Assembly (NCBI GenBank): GCA_964007475.1
Contig: OZ023274.1
Span: 72,055,303 to 72,119,302 of the forward strand
Length of the DNA: 64,000 nucleotides
Source of the DNA: Hybos culiciformis
Taxonomy: Eukaryota > Arthropoda > Insecta > Diptera > Hybotidae
Reading direction: 5' to 3'
How positions within the stretch are numbered: position 1 is the stretch's first letter; each line of letters starts with the position of its first letter. Under the pieces are notes generated by a model. That model had not been told where the DNA came from, made no database searches, and saw nothing but the letters and a program-made list of their open reading frames with translations. Positions 14,001-26,515 of this stretch are shown here, piece after piece. Both the position numbers and the translations under genes were made by a program.

Positions 14001-14552
14001 CAATTACCTGGCCTGTTTTGGATGATTTACAATATATGTAAATTGATTACCAGAAATCACATTTCCTTTATCATCCTCATCCGGACATAATGAGTTTTTA
14101 GCACATGGAATTTTTCGAAAATAATCAGTACGAGCTTCCCGATTGCAATTAACATCGTAAGCCAGTGTTGATATTTTTGAAAACATTTTTTGGCACGCAA
14201 CATCACGATCTGAATAACTACGATTACCATAAAATTCAACAAAATAATGTTTATCTAACAGCACCAATGTAACCGGATGAATAAAATTATCCTCCGACGT
14301 AATATTACCATAAATATAGCCATAGGAATCAGATAAACTGTGTCCTTCAGCTTTTTGAAAACCAAATTTAACTAAAAATTTATAAAATCTTTCAGTTTCG
14401 AATGTTCCTTGAATACGAGTCGCTTCAATTCTATGACCATTTTTTGTCGATGACAATAAAATTAAAAAAATTATAATAATAAACATAAAAATTGAATGGA
14501 TATTAGAAAATTTTCCAAGGAATGATAATTGTTGTATAAAATTTTTTGACAT
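2011..14552 (-). CDS. GPR180/TMEM145-family seven-transmembrane protein (GOST superfamily)
   Basis: Six coding exons on the minus strand, all GT/AG with matching phases: 14552-14008, 3928-3499, 3293-3150, 3084-3014, 2906-2617, 2261-2011, giving 576 aa. Residues about 1-45 hold a hydrophobic signal segment ([14 protein letters not shown]). Residues about 46-230 form a luminal domain beginning GTFETERFYKFLVKFGFQ, with several cysteines and N-glycosylation sequons. Seven membrane segments follow from exon 2 (EMYLIFLLVYIILVPMQVYA) to exon 5 (SSLVWFIYLPIVAIVAL and the LLLGITNSADCLAYCVMTGL segment). The last 80 residues are an acidic cytoplasmic tail. This layout is that of the GpcrRhopsn4/GOST proteins GPR180 and TMEM145; vertebrate GPR180 has been linked to TGF-beta-type signalling and TMEM145 to inner-ear hair cells. 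The insect function is not known to me. The ATG at 14552 is preferred because it directly precedes the signal segment, although an in-frame ATG lies at 14636. Intron 1 is about 10 kb and rich in transposons. Confidence 0.9.
2510..2561. repeat. Two-copy 26-bp tandem repeat
   Basis: The 26-bp unit beginning gtgtataatattgtatattt occurs twice in direct succession (2510-2535 and 2536-2561), in the last intron of the seven-transmembrane gene. Confidence 0.85.
4066..4590. mobile_element. MITE with 25-bp terminal inverted repeats, Harbinger-like
   Basis: A 525-bp non-coding element. The left end (4066, AGGCCGATATTCAAC...) and the reverse complement of the right end (AGGCCGGTATTCAAC...) match over 25 bp with two mismatches. 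It is flanked by TAA on both sides (4063-4065 and 4591-4593), a 3-bp target duplication typical of PIF/Harbinger elements. A TTAA context makes other superfamilies possible. The interior repeats short palindromes around gataaaatttatc and has no transposase reading frame. Confidence 0.75.
5476..5624. mobile_element. Hairpin (foldback) MITE with perfect 41-bp arms
   Basis: A 149-bp element. Bases 5476-5516 are the exact reverse complement of 5584-5624 (start GGTGAAAACACAATTGGGGC). The arms are flanked by ttata on both sides (5471-5475 and 5625-5629), a likely 5-bp target duplication. The arms are GC-rich with CGACGACGACGG-type triplets, unlike the surroundings. The 67-base loop carries a degenerate partial copy of the arm (aagtcgcctcaattgtttc). 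There is no coding capacity. If transcribed in the host intron it would fold into a long perfect stem. Confidence 0.82.
8229..9329. repeat. Composite interspersed repeat with ~120-bp tandem units
   Basis: The repeat runs from actagctgtacccgc at 8229 to a tatatatatagat terminus near 9329. Inside are about four head-to-tail units at roughly 8714-8825, 8826-8945, 8946-9080 and 9081-9195. Each has the order caaatttgaatgaaatcgga, a cgaactttt-aagtccgcccc stretch, a GC-rich box, gggtaggagg and then tttttgttacgaaat. A diverged unit lies at about 8440-8560. A segment beginning caaattttaaaatagcctat occurs twice (8547 and 9179), each time followed by a similar ~80-bp tail. The short open frames here come from the repeat and are not genes. 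I believe this is a dispersed arthropod transposon-derived family, but I cannot assign its class. Confidence 0.7.
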
Positions 14553-16638
14553 TTCGATTTTTCTATGAATTTTCTTTTTCTGGTTGTGTGGTGGTGGTTG
14601 CAAAAATAAGTAAAAAAAAAAAAAATAAAAAAACAAGAACAGATTTCTTTTTTTTTTCTTTTATTATTTTTCACTTAAAAATTTTTATTTTATTTTATTT
14701 TTAATATATTTTCCTTTTTAATTAATTTATAATTTTTTCTTTGTTCTTTTCATATTTTTATTTTTGTTTATTTGTTTTTTGTTTAATTTTAATAATTTAT
14801 TTTTATAGGTATCTTTGAATTTTTTCTTTTTTTTTTCTTTTTTAATGATATAATTATTTTTCTAATTTTCTCAATGAATTTTCATTTTAAGAATAAATTT
14901 TCTTGAAATAGATATAATAATATAATCTCAATTTTTTGCGAATTATTATTATTTTTCATTTGAAAAATATTTTATCACTTTTTTTTTTTTTTCTTTTACT
15001 ATGAATTTATAATTTTAAATACGTTTTTTTTTTTTATATATATAAATATTTTAAATATTTTATCTGAATAAAATTTACAATGTAAATTAATAATTATTCT
15101 TTTTTTTTTTTTTTTATTTCTTCAATAAACAAAAAAATAATAAAAAATAAAACAAAATTAATAAAACATCCGCAATACCAAGAGAGTATAATATTATTGT
15201 TATATTTTTCTATAGAGACAGAAAAAGTTATAAAGTGGAATTTTATATTGACGTGAAAAATGAAAGTAAAATTTCTTGTTATTGCAAAACCACGGCTGAT
15301 TCAATAGAGGTAGAAAAAAATGAAGTTGATATGTATATATAGTTGTGAGGTTAAAAAATTGTTTTTATTATATATTGAGGTGCAATTTAATTTGACTGTA
15401 AATAAATTTTCTGTTTGATTGTATTTTTTTTTGTTAATATTGAAGGAATAAAAATAACAGAAATACAGTCAAATTTACTTACGTTTAAATGAATTTACAG
15501 TCAAAGTGTTTAATTATAGTCAAACAAAAAAGCCCAACGCGTAAGATCATTCACAAGGTACCTACAAATCAAACTGTCATTTATTAAAATATAAAAACAT
15601 TAAAATTTATATATGTAATATGTATCTTTCTTGACAGAATTTTTTCCACATATGTCACGAACTGACTTTTCATATAAAATAAAACAAAAATGTCGGTTTA
15701 AATTATTTTTAATTTTAAATATTACTTTAAAGTCAAAATGTTATTAAAATTTATAAATTTTCCCTACCAGGAAATATATTTTATATTTATTATGAAAATT
15801 ATTTTTAAAAAACTTAATGTTTTTTTGTTTTTTAATTAAAGGTAGGTTTTTTACCTTCCAATCATAAAAATCATTTTAGGGTTTTCAACAAAAAATCAAA
15901 TCAAAATGAACAAAAAGTTATAAAGTTAACCATTAATGTCAAATATGCAGATACATATATAAAATATTTTTTATTTTGTTTGCCGTAAACTTGATATTAT
16001 ATTGACATTCAAGGAGAAAAAAAGGCAAATATCTTTTACTTTAAAAGAATTTCCAGTTGTTCTCAAACATATTTAACAGTTTTATAGTATTTACAGTTTT
16101 ATTTAAATTATTAATTTAATAATAATTATTATGTTTATGTTGAGATAAAAACTGATGTAATGTACGAAACTTACTTAGAAGTTTTAAAATATTGTTACCT
16201 TGTTTACATACTGTAATTTTTTAGCAAAGATCTTAATAAAAAAAAAGCTTTCAACTAAATGTTGTTTACTTTTTCTTTAGAACTATAGATAAATAATTAT
16301 AAATTGTAATATTACAATCTAAATTCAATTATAGGTATAAAGAAAATAAACATCTTGTCAAATTAATTTTTTTCAATATTAATAACTTTCTTTTCTTCAC
16401 TCCTCCTGTTCTACTTACATTTCAAATCAATAGTTTATTTAGTATTTATTAATCATAATAAATGGACAATTGACATATAAATCATGCAGTCTTGAGATAT
16501 TCAGTTGTTCAGTTACACTCCTTCTGTATGATATTATTGTTACATAAATCCAAAAACATATTACATTTATAAAAAATAGAATTTATTTAAAATAAAAATA
16601 TGATGATAACAGGTTAATTCTCTAACTTGGTCAAAATA
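14553..16638. other. Spacer between two minus-strand genes
   Basis: About 2.1 kb, expected to hold the promoter and 5' UTR of the seven-transmembrane gene and the 3' UTR of the EGF-like gene. The part at 14600-15130 is very T-rich with poly(T) runs. Several copies of gactgtaaat or its complement sit at 15390-15530. No exon or element was recognised. Confidence 0.5.
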
Positions 16639-17997
16639 TCATACTCTTGTTTGCTGCATTTCTCCCGAATTCCGTCCTGAAAATATAGAATATAATATGA
16701 TATGATAATACATATAAGTAAGTGAAATCATTCATCTTAGCAAATCAAAGACAATAAATGTTAAAATTATTATCGTCATAATAAAGTAAGTTTCGATAGT
16801 GAGCTTGTACTGCACTGATTAAACGTTATGTTTTTAAAAACTGGTTTTAAAGAATACATACCTTTAGGTTTTTGAAGATATTTGCTCTGCTGGGAAAATT
16901 TCCTTAAAAACTGCATTGCAACAAATATTAACCCTGCTAAAATAATTAATGTTATAAAATAAGTTTGTGTAAAAAAAGTCCATCGATCAGATATATTCAA
17001 AGATCTTGGCAGACATTGAAATTCATTTTGTGAATTTTGTTGATAATTCTGAAGGCATAGGCAAACATCTGGGCCCACACAATATCCATTAACGCATCCA
17101 TTTTCTGAGTTATTACATAACGGAACACATTCAGCAAATTTTGTTTTATTAAATTTCAAGCCATAACCATCAATACATTTACATGATCGATAATCAAAAA
17201 AAATATCAATTGTTGTAACTTGACATTTATCATTAGTTTCAGCAGATTCATTTTCAAAGCGCTTATCTTCGATATTGGCATTTGTATGGTTTTTTTCATA
17301 TTTATTAATAGCAATCCACTTATTAAATTCATCGTCATTAATAAATTCATAATCAACTGAATCTTCAATATTTGACCCTGTTGAGTTATCGTCTATTTCA
17401 AATCGATTTTCCTCAATATCACTAAAATATGAAGATAATATATGTAAATTGAAAATATAGATACCACTTCGAATGTGATAAAACATAAAATACGACAGAA
17501 TTTGAAAATTAGAAGAAGTTTATATAAAGCAAAATTTTTTAAAATAGACAGATAGAAGTTCCTACTGAGGTTTAAAATTTCAGTAACCCAAATAATTTAT
17601 CATCATTTAATATCTTTTGATGCACAACTCACCCTTCAGAATCAAAATTAATTATTTTATTTTGGTCGTAATTTAAATGCTCTTCGTCAGGATTATCTTC
17701 AATAGTTGTCTGTTCTGCTAACATATCGAACTCGGGCTCACATTTATTATAAGAACCTTTCACTTCAACGTATCCTTCTAAACATTCACAAATTTCGGGT
17801 TCTATACAAATGCCATTAAAACATCCATCAGAACATTTCGGGATACAATCATGATTTGATGACAATCTGAATCCGGGGTGACATATGCAAGTATTTGGTT
17901 CAAAACAAATTCCATTTTTACAATTATCATCACAAAATTTTAATTCGACGTAATTGATTAAACTTAATAAAAATAACATAATTAGAGAATAGAACAT
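16639..17997 (-). CDS. EGF/NIM-like repeat protein, secreted then single-pass membrane
   Basis: Three exons on the minus strand with matching phases: 17997-17633, 17421-16862, 16676-16639 (320 aa). Residues 1-20 are a signal peptide (MFYSLIMLFLLSLINYVELK). Cysteine-rich EGF-like repeats follow at residues 22-51 and 55-86, with the pattern CxxGCFNGICIEPEICECLEGY. Next come a long acidic Asn/Glu-rich linker, a partial repeat (about 188-220) and a last repeat (224-258). A hydrophobic segment at about 276-294 (YFITLIILAGLIFVAMQFL) is followed by a short basic tail. The repeat spacing recalls Nimrod-type and related insect EGF proteins (phagocytic or adhesion receptors), but no CCxGY signature was seen, so the function is open. 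If the last intron is retained, translation continues to a stop at 16776 and replaces the final residues with a longer tail. Confidence 0.8.
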
Positions 17998-20900
17998 CTT
18001 AGTAGTATCAAAAATATCAAAAAACTATTTAGTATTTTCAAAAATAAAAAAGAAATTTCGAAAAATAATACGTAAAGTGTATTTTTTTTTTTTTTTTCTG
18101 GATATGATTATTATGTAAATAAGTTAAAAGAATCTTAAAATAAATAATGTAAACAATGTTTTTGCGATAAACTGATTTTTGAGAATAATAATTTTATTAA
18201 AAAATAAAAACACTATACTATTTGTTTATTTCCGTTTTTCGTCAAACGCGTATTAGTTAGTACTAGTAGAATTTATTTAAGAGAATCTCTTACTATCGGG
18301 CAAATTATATATGTTCCACTAAATATTTAGTACGCTCATGATTTTGTGAATAATATTGAGAAACATTTCTGTATCGAATTTATGTATAAAAAATACCCAG
18401 CATTGAACTATAAAAGTGGTGTTAAATAAATTATATCGCATTTAGAAACAAAATATTTAAATATCCATTAGAAATAGTCATTGTCAATAAATTTCTAAAT
18501 TATCTTTGTAATTAAGATATGCGTCAAAGTAATTGGAAACATATTCCATTTATTTAAGCTGTACTTCTATATGTACTATATATTAATTTCACTTAAGATA
18601 TTCATTGAATTGAGTCAATGGCTATATGATAACTGCATCTTTATAAAGTATATCCATTAAAATATTTTATTAATTTTTCTTTTGTATTGAATCCTTACAT
18701 TAAGTTTTATGCAAATGTGATAAGCATGTCATTTATGTGAGTTTAATATAAAAAATTATAAAAAACAGCTGTTTCGTTTCAATATTATATTTATGTAAAA
18801 ATACTAAACTAGTTGTTGATTTACTTAAGCTACCCAAGTTAGGATAAAATACATAGATATAGGAAAAAATATAGGAAAAAATTCACAAAAAAAATTTTAA
18901 AAACGTTTTTAATTTAATTAACGAAATGCTACAAAATTCCATAATATATCTTTTCATTCAAAAAGCATGCTTCTAAATAGGTAAAAGAAACAAAACTCTC
19001 ATTAATAATAATAATCAATAACCAATAACCCTTCAGAGTAAAAATTTTTAAAATTATATATTTAGTAATAATAACTTCTAAAATTATAATCAGATATTAC
19101 AGGAAATTTAACAAAATTAAGAATACTTCATAATACAATAATGAAGGAGCGTTTAAAAATAAACTTCATACAATTTAAATAAAAAAATAAATTGTGTTAC
19201 ATTCATCTCAAGAATAGGAAATGATAATTATCAAATGAACCATTCTGATGAATCCTAAGCTTGATACCAGGACGAAAAAATTTTCAATAATTTCAAGTAA
19301 AAACTATTCTCAAATTTTCTAGAAAGATTTCATAAGTTTCCTAAGTAAAATTAAATAATTGCTTTGATGTTTCATTACTATCTACCAATAAAAATATGCA
19401 TAATATTAAAAAGTGTAAGACCAAGAAGAACAAAATCTCTCGTTAGTTATTCTTATAGTTCTTTAGCTTTCAATATTATGCAATCTTTAAAAATAATAGG
19501 GTTAACTAACACAAGTAAATTTTTTTTTTTTGAAAAGTCATATTTAATTGAAATGATAATTAAGAAATGCGTTTTTTTTTTTTAAATGTTTTCAATTTCA
19601 TCAACCTAAATCTAAAAAACAAAAAAAAATTAAATTTCAAATGACCAAAAGAAATAATTAACTTTTTTTATCTCGCGCCAAAATCAGAATATAAAAAAAA
19701 TTTATACAGGGTAAGACCCAAATAATTTTTATATAAATTTTCTTAAAAATAAGTTTTATTATTATTTTGTATTTATTTTTTTTTTTTTTGAAAATTAATG
19801 TAAATGTTAAAGGTGTAAATTTGAATAGTGACGGATTAAATTTACATTTACATTCAAATACTTATAAAATTTGAAAACTATAAGGAGGTAATAATATATT
19901 CTTTTAGTTTTTTAAAAAAAGAAAATGTTCTTTTATGAAAATACATTTGTTTGGAAATTTAATTTAATCAGTATTTCTATTCGAACACTGAAAAATAAAC
20001 AAATTTTGTAAAAAAAAAAATATTTTGGTTTATGAAACAGTCAAATAAGTTCCAAAACCTGTTGAATTATCAAACTTTCTGCTCAAATTTAAATTTTAAA
20101 AACACTCATGTTATAGTTGAACTTATAGTGTGTTCAATGTATCTTTAAAGTTTTATTCATTTGATTGAAACTTTTTCCATAAAAAAATAGGGCTTTGAAT
20201 GAATGCAGCTTTATCTAATTCAAAACATTAAAAAAAACCTTACAATATAAAAACCTTACAATCTTAATATAACCAAATAGGAATAATCAATATTAATATA
20301 TAAGATTACAAACTATAGAAATTCAATTTCATATCAAATGGAGGTATATAATTTTGAAATAAATTAACAAAGTTGATATTCTATACTCAGTTTTCGGCTG
20401 AGCAGTGTCTAAATCTTTTGAAATTATTTCGTGCATCAATCCAGAATTTAATAATAATTATTAAAATTAGTTTTCAAAATAAGTATTAAAAATTTGTTTT
20501 CAGTGAATTTTTTTTGTCTACTAATACTTTAGGTAAAATTTTTTTCTTAAGATTGTGGTAGGTGCATACATACATAAGTACACAAAAGTAGTGCGTTGGG
20601 TAGGTAGAATATTATATAAATATTACCACAAGCCGGTAATAATTAATTTTTAGTTTATTTTGGTGTTTCTTTTTATTTTTTGCTATATATTTGAATTGTA
20701 AAGTGTAGATTGCGTGGAAATTATGAGATTTTTTACCGGAGAAATTTTCACATAGAATAAAATAGTAAAAACACTGAGAAAGTAAGTATAAATTAGGGTC
20801 AAGGATTTTTTCTCAAATAATAATGATTTTCTTTTTTGGTAACTAAACAATAAAAAGAATTGACCTCGTTTGAAATTTTTTGAAGATTTTTTTTTTTATT

Positions 20901-23900
20901 TTGTTTCGAAAAAAATAAATTTTCGTTTTCCGCGTCTAAGTAATTTATTTGTGTACATTCGTATAATAAGTATATAATAGGTAATATATGTATTTAGAAC
21001 GCAGAATTGTTCTGTTGATGTTTTAATGGATAATTTAAAGCATTGTTTTTTATGTAAATAAAAGAATGAAATTGACATTCCCTTTCCAATAATAATTTTT
21101 TTGTTTTTTTAACATATTATTTTGAAGGTGTTGAATACGAAAATTAAGAGAATGATTAAAAAACGTAATAATAGAACAATATATTTACGAAAATCTTTCA
21201 CGTACTTTAAGAAAATCAATACAAATTAATTATTTCACAGTAAATGTAAAGTTTGTTGAAATTTTAATCCGAGAAGAATGATTTTCTTAATGGTAAAAGG
21301 TCACTTTTGAACAGTAAGATAATTCTTAATAAAAAGTTTTTAAATTTGTATAAATAAATATATGATTACAAATTTTTCAATTTTATTCAAATTACATATG
21401 TTATGTATATACATGAACACCAGGTGATGATTGGGCGAAAAAAAAAGACTTGAGTACTATAATTTATTTCAATATGTATATCCTTTGGTACATAAAGCTA
21501 AAAAACACGTAAGCTTTTTTATAATGTCAATTTTACTAACATTTTAATTGTAGACCAACATTATGTGCACTTAACTCAAATCAGGAAGTTTTAATAGTGT
21601 TCTGTTCTAAATAATCTTAATAATTTTTTAATAACATTACTTGATTCCATTCTTTTTAATTCAATCAGTTTTAAAACCGGAAGGTAGCATTACTTTATAG
21701 TATCTGCATATAATGAAGAAAAAGGAACAATATGATGGTCACAAAATTTCGATTTCCTAACATATAATAATTCATGTTAAATTAACTTCGATAAAATTTT
21801 ACGAAGCTTAGTTATCAAATACGGATCAAAGGCATAATGTAAATTAGCATAAATTAAAGAATATATGAATCAAATTTATATCAAAATTTGTACAAAAATA
21901 ATGCATTAGAAATCTAATAAGAGTAATTATATTTATAATAAGAAAATTAGCTTTTAAAGAAATTACGATAATGTATTAAGGAGTGTTTGAAGAATAAAAT
22001 TGCATATGAAATCCTTGCATGATATTAACGAAAATAGTTATATATTATTGACATTATACACACATGTATAAATAATCCTTGTACTCAATTGTGATGTGCC
22101 TTAAAAAGATTAATAATATAGTTTAGTGATTCTAAATTATAGGACTTAAATTCGAGCTTCTTATACAAATTGATTTTCACATTATATTAAGGAGATTTAT
22201 TCTACCAACCCTATTGGCCAATACATTTACAATATATCTTCTGAGATTTCCATCATAGACAAATAAGCTGTTACAATAAAAATTTACGCTTCATTAGAAC
22301 TTTTTATTTAGTTAAATTCCTAGAAAAAAGTCCTAGAAAATCAAAATATATCTTTACAATGCTAAATTGAGTAATAAACAATTTTTAAAATTCTACTCAT
22401 AGTAGACATCACATCGATTTTCTTAAAAAGAAAACAATTAATTTCATATTATATAGCCTTTAAAATATATTTTAGTAAATTAACATTTTTCTAAATAATT
22501 TATTGTTCTTGAGAGAGTTTATTGTAATGGCAAATGAAGTAATTATCATTTGATTAAAAAAAAATTAAATGAAGGATTGTTTTAATTTTTCATTTTTATG
22601 GCATGAATCATTAAAGTTTTGATTAACCCACATATAATTTTATACGATGAAAACAAAAATTACCTATAGATTGTTTTTTTTTTTTTTTTTTCAAAAAATC
22701 CTTGAACTCAAGAAATTATTTTTGATGAAATGTTAAAGATTTCTTGAAAATAAAGTGTGCAATAAAATTATGTTATGATTAATAACGACTTTAATGATTT
22801 GACGGAATTTCCACAAATATTTATTATTGCTTTTCTACTTAGAACAGTACATTTTATTTTATTTTTTTACAAATCCAGATTAGCAATAATTTATTTTAAA
22901 TTTATAATTTAATCAGTCAGTCATCAATAGCGTGTTGGGTTAGGTTAAATTAGCATCTTGACGGCCTTCACAATAACCTTTTATATTTTTTGAGACACAA
23001 CATCTTTTAAGGCCGCCTGATTTTTACACATAGTCTTTCAAAGCAAGTGCAGCTCTTTTTGCTTTTCCTTTTTTTTTGCCCAACTAAAAAAGGCGAGGCG
23101 AAAAACAAAACTATATTAAAAGTCAAAAGTTGACCAAATTAAAAATGTTTTTAAAAGATAATATAATATATATAAAAGTACTATTTAACATTATAAAAAT
23201 TTTTTAAATTAAGTTCGATTTCAAATCCATTTAAACGGTTCATGAATAATTATGAAAAAAAAAATTAATGGAGACTCAGAGTGCTACAACTAAAATTAAA
23301 TTTTTCTCTAATAAAAATATTTTTCTTATAATTTCCCATCAAACTTCAAATAAATAATATAATTGGAATGCTTGCATTAAGTTGCATTTTCATTATTGAA
23401 AAAAAATTAAATAAATATTTCCATAACCAAAGACGTTTATGTAAGAGTCTAAAATCCAAATTAATTCAACAAACAAAATTATTTGAAAATTTTCTTATGC
23501 GAATACCTGAGAACATTCCTTTTAATAAAAATTTTCTTTGTAATTTTTCATGTTTCGGGTACTTATATTTTCCATAACATTGTATGTAACTAGTATTGTA
23601 TTTAAAATTTATATATTTTCTTCGCATTATTTGGCGATGAAAATTCCTATGGGTCAGTAAACCAAATTCCGGTTGACATAAATTCGCCTTGGACATGAAA
23701 ACTTTTTTATATAAATTTTCATGTATGTATGTATGCTTGTGTGTATGTATTATTACACATAGAAAGTAACTAACTAACATATGTAGAATTTTTAGTTTTT
23801 TTTTAAATTATTAAGTTGGATTGAATGACTAATATTTACTTTCAAGAATTATATCATGTTTGAGTAGCAAAAACCTAATTTGAAATGAAATACAACTTAT

Positions 23901-25025
23901 AACAATTTTAGCTGGATAAAAATTATAAACTTTTAAAATCTTTCATAGCTAGAAAAATTGTCTATACTGCAACCGTTTAGATGTGTAATTATATATGAAG
24001 ATGATGATGTCTTGGAAACTTTCTAAAACTTGCTCGCCACGAACTAAGTCTGAGTTGTCTGATTTTGATGAAGCCTATGGCTATAAAAAAGGTAGAAAGA
24101 AGGTAGAACCTCGAATAACTTAATAACTCTCGCATTTAATTTTTTTTAATATGTAAATAGGTTTAAATCCACTCTAGTGGTATAGTTACATTAAAAATTG
24201 GTATAATTTTTTTAATTTTTATTTTTTTTTTTTTTTTAAACAAAAGCATAAATTTGTTGAAAATTATTAAAAGAAAATATTCAAATTTCGTTTTCAATTA
24301 AAAAAAAAGAATATGTGTAAAAAAAATTTAAATATTGGATAATATTCAATGAATTTTTGATTCTGACTATAGAAGGAGTTTATAGTGAAACAAATTAATT
24401 ATAACATTAACTCTTTGATGTAAATCAGATCCATAAAAGATAAAAACCCAAATTTTGTAATATGTATTTATAAAATTGTATATTTTTTACTCAAAAGTGA
24501 CCCGAAATTTGTTCTCCATTCTACAATTTTGTTACCAAATATAATATGAAACCAAATTTTTTGGTTTCATTTAAATCATTTAACTATTAAACAAATTTAA
24601 ACGATGTTGTTAGAAAAAAATTTTTTAATTCAAATCAAAATTAAATTTGTTCCAATGATTTCAAATTGGTCACTGTGCTTTTCATAAAATTCTCCACTTT
24701 TATGACCACAAAACCGCCACAAGAAATTTCTTTTGTTTTTCTCAACAAATTTTTTTTTTTTATTTTCTAAATACACACGAATCCAAAAATTTGCATAATT
24801 ACTTTGTATAAGTTTTCATACACATACTTTTTTTCAACATTACTAAAAAAAAAGAAAAAAATCTTATATTAAACAGGCAAAATATGTACATAAAATAAGT
24901 TGAATTGGTTTGGTCAATTTGGCACAGGGCAAGATTGCAAGCAAATAAAAATGTTTTCCAAATGTTTTCGTAAATTTAAGAATTTATTTTTTTAAAGCTT
25001 TTTAATATAATGTGATAATTGATAA
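17998..25025. other. Gene-poor AT-rich interval
   Basis: I see no exon with family resemblance on either strand. Open frames (for example 19364-19585 plus, 20896-21078 minus, 23466-23780 minus) are short, AT-rich and unlike known proteins. A slightly less AT-rich patch at about 22920-23110, with two internal copies of a ggccgcc/ggccttc-type sequence, may be a decayed repeat. A short (ATGT)n run lies at about 23721-23750. The stretch nearest 17998 is the probable promoter region of the EGF-like gene. Confidence 0.5.
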
Positions 25026-25481
25026 GCTAGCGCTGGTGGATCAATACATTTTTTATGCATTCGATCCTAATATCAAATTGTTCAGAGAAGGGCTATTAGA
25101 TTGATAAACAATCACCAAACCACCAGCTCATTAACATCACTCAATCACCGTCGCAATGTAGGTTCACTTTCCATTTTTTATAAATACCTTGTTGGAATGG
25201 ATACGTGTTCCCTGGAAGTAAAAGCCCTACTTCCTTCACTTCAAGTATTTTCACGTCAAACACGTACCGCCACAACGTCACACCCATATTCCGTCAAAAT
25301 TCCCATATGTGATAGAACGAGCTTCGGAGATTCGTTTTCAATTCGCACCTCGAGAATGTGGAATGCTCTCCCATTAAAGTTGTTCCCGACAGCTGGTGGA
25401 CGCTTAATCTACGACTTGCGCCGTTTTAAGAAAAGTGTAAATGATTACCTACTAACTGTCCCACTTTTTAATCCCGTCTAA
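25026..25481 (+). pseudogene. LINE reverse transcriptase, C-terminal fragment
   Basis: A reading frame homologous to the extreme C-terminus of non-LTR retrotransposon ORF2. It runs from an AGGSIHFLC-like stretch near 25032 through an in-frame TAA at 25068-25070 and then stays open to a stop at 25481. The polymerase catalytic motifs and endonuclease are absent. It is dead by truncation and by the stop codon. Confidence 0.82.
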
Positions 25482-25570
25482 ATTTCCTGTCCTCATTACC
25501 AAATCCATACTTCTTTAGTATAAAAGGTATCCCACCTAGTGATTTGGTAACTTTAATAAAAAAAAAAAAA
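25026..25570 (+). mobile_element. 5'-truncated non-LTR retrotransposon (LINE) fragment
   Basis: The 3' end of a LINE: a reverse-transcriptase C-terminal tail, about 70 bp of 3' UTR and a poly(A) tract ending at 25570. The preserved protein has the hallmark order VQRRAIRLI, then LNHRRNVGSLSIFYKY, then SFSIRTSRMWNALPLKLFP and RRFKKSVNDYLL. This is the conserved C-terminal tail found in Jockey/CR1-type insect elements. The 5' part is missing. No convincing target duplication was found because the coding homology extends past the candidate boundary. Confidence 0.85.
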
Positions 25571-26458
25571 TTTATGCCGATTAAACATTTGATCTTTAAG
25601 AGAGCGCTTTAGAATTGAATTAAGTATAGCTGGATTATACCATATAATAAAATATGTTTTATCTTAATAACAAACATAGTTTTAATGTTAAGATTTACCA
25701 ATTCATCTGATAAGCAATCGTAATGGTTATAGTTTTAGTTATACAACTTACAGCCTAACTGTCAGCAATATTTTTCAACAACAGAAGGATTAACGCGCTC
25801 TTAATTTGGAACTTTTATTTTATGTAAAGTATGTAGGATAATTCATTTTTTTTCTACACCTTGTAGTTTTAATTTAAAAAAAAAAAAAACAAAAAATTGT
25901 TTTTCCAAGAAAATACAAGAAAAACAAAATCAAAATTACTTATATACTTTGAACGAACATTATACAAATGTATGTACACAACAGGTATTTTTCATGTCTA
26001 AATGTCCGTCTAGTAAAATTGTAATTTTCCTTTTATTTGTGTTTTTTTTTTATTGTTTTTAATTTGCTTTGCTCTTTGCCTTTTTTCTCTGATTCTGGAA
26101 AATCCTTTAGCACATAAGTATAAGCCCACTACTTAAATAACACTATTTTGTAAGAATATATATATGAAAATTGCACAATATTATATTATTATTTTTTAAT
26201 TTTTGTATTATGACTTTTCTCCGCGAATACTTTGATATTAATTTTAAATAAACGCCACACAAAAAAAAAAAGAAACCTAATGCATTTCGAGTTGATTCTG
26301 CTTGATGTTAAGTACATACCTATCTAAATAATTGTAATTGAAACCTTATTTTAAACGATTTTATAAATCGCTTTGAATTAAAATTTTATGTTCACATTAA
26401 TAATGCCTAAATTAAAATTTTAAATATTAAGCATGAAAACAATCTGATTTTCTTATAC

Positions 26459-26515
26459 ACCAAACATAAAATTATTGCATAAATCTATATACCAAACATA
26501 AAATTATTGCATAAA
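26459..26515. repeat. Short tandem duplication
   Basis: A roughly 32-bp unit containing ccaaacataaaattattgca is present twice in direct succession with one short spacer difference. Confidence 0.75.

Larger units (their letters stand above)
3929..14007. other. Large first intron of the seven-transmembrane gene
   Basis: About 10.1 kb between coding exons 1 and 2. The ends fit splice consensus on the minus strand (CAG|GTAATT donor at 14008/14007, TTATAG acceptor at 3929). It holds the MITE at 4066-4590, the hairpin element at 5476-5624 and the composite repeat at 8229-9329. The rest is AT-rich with poly(A)/poly(T) runs and shows no recognisable exon on either strand. Confidence 0.75.

Noticed and set aside
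22930..22960. gttgggttaggttaaatta resembling insect telomere repeat TTAGG
   Set aside because: Only one TTAGG-like unit is present, with no array.
23466..23780. 104-aa minus-strand ORF overlapping a 69-aa plus-strand ORF
   Set aside because: No family resemblance, basic/aromatic composition typical of AT-rich chance frames, no splice or start context, and an ATGT microsatellite inside.
25052..25577. Candidate 7-bp target duplication tttatgc around the LINE
   Set aside because: Reverse-transcriptase-like coding similarity extends upstream of the left copy to about 25026, so the left tttatgc lies inside the element.
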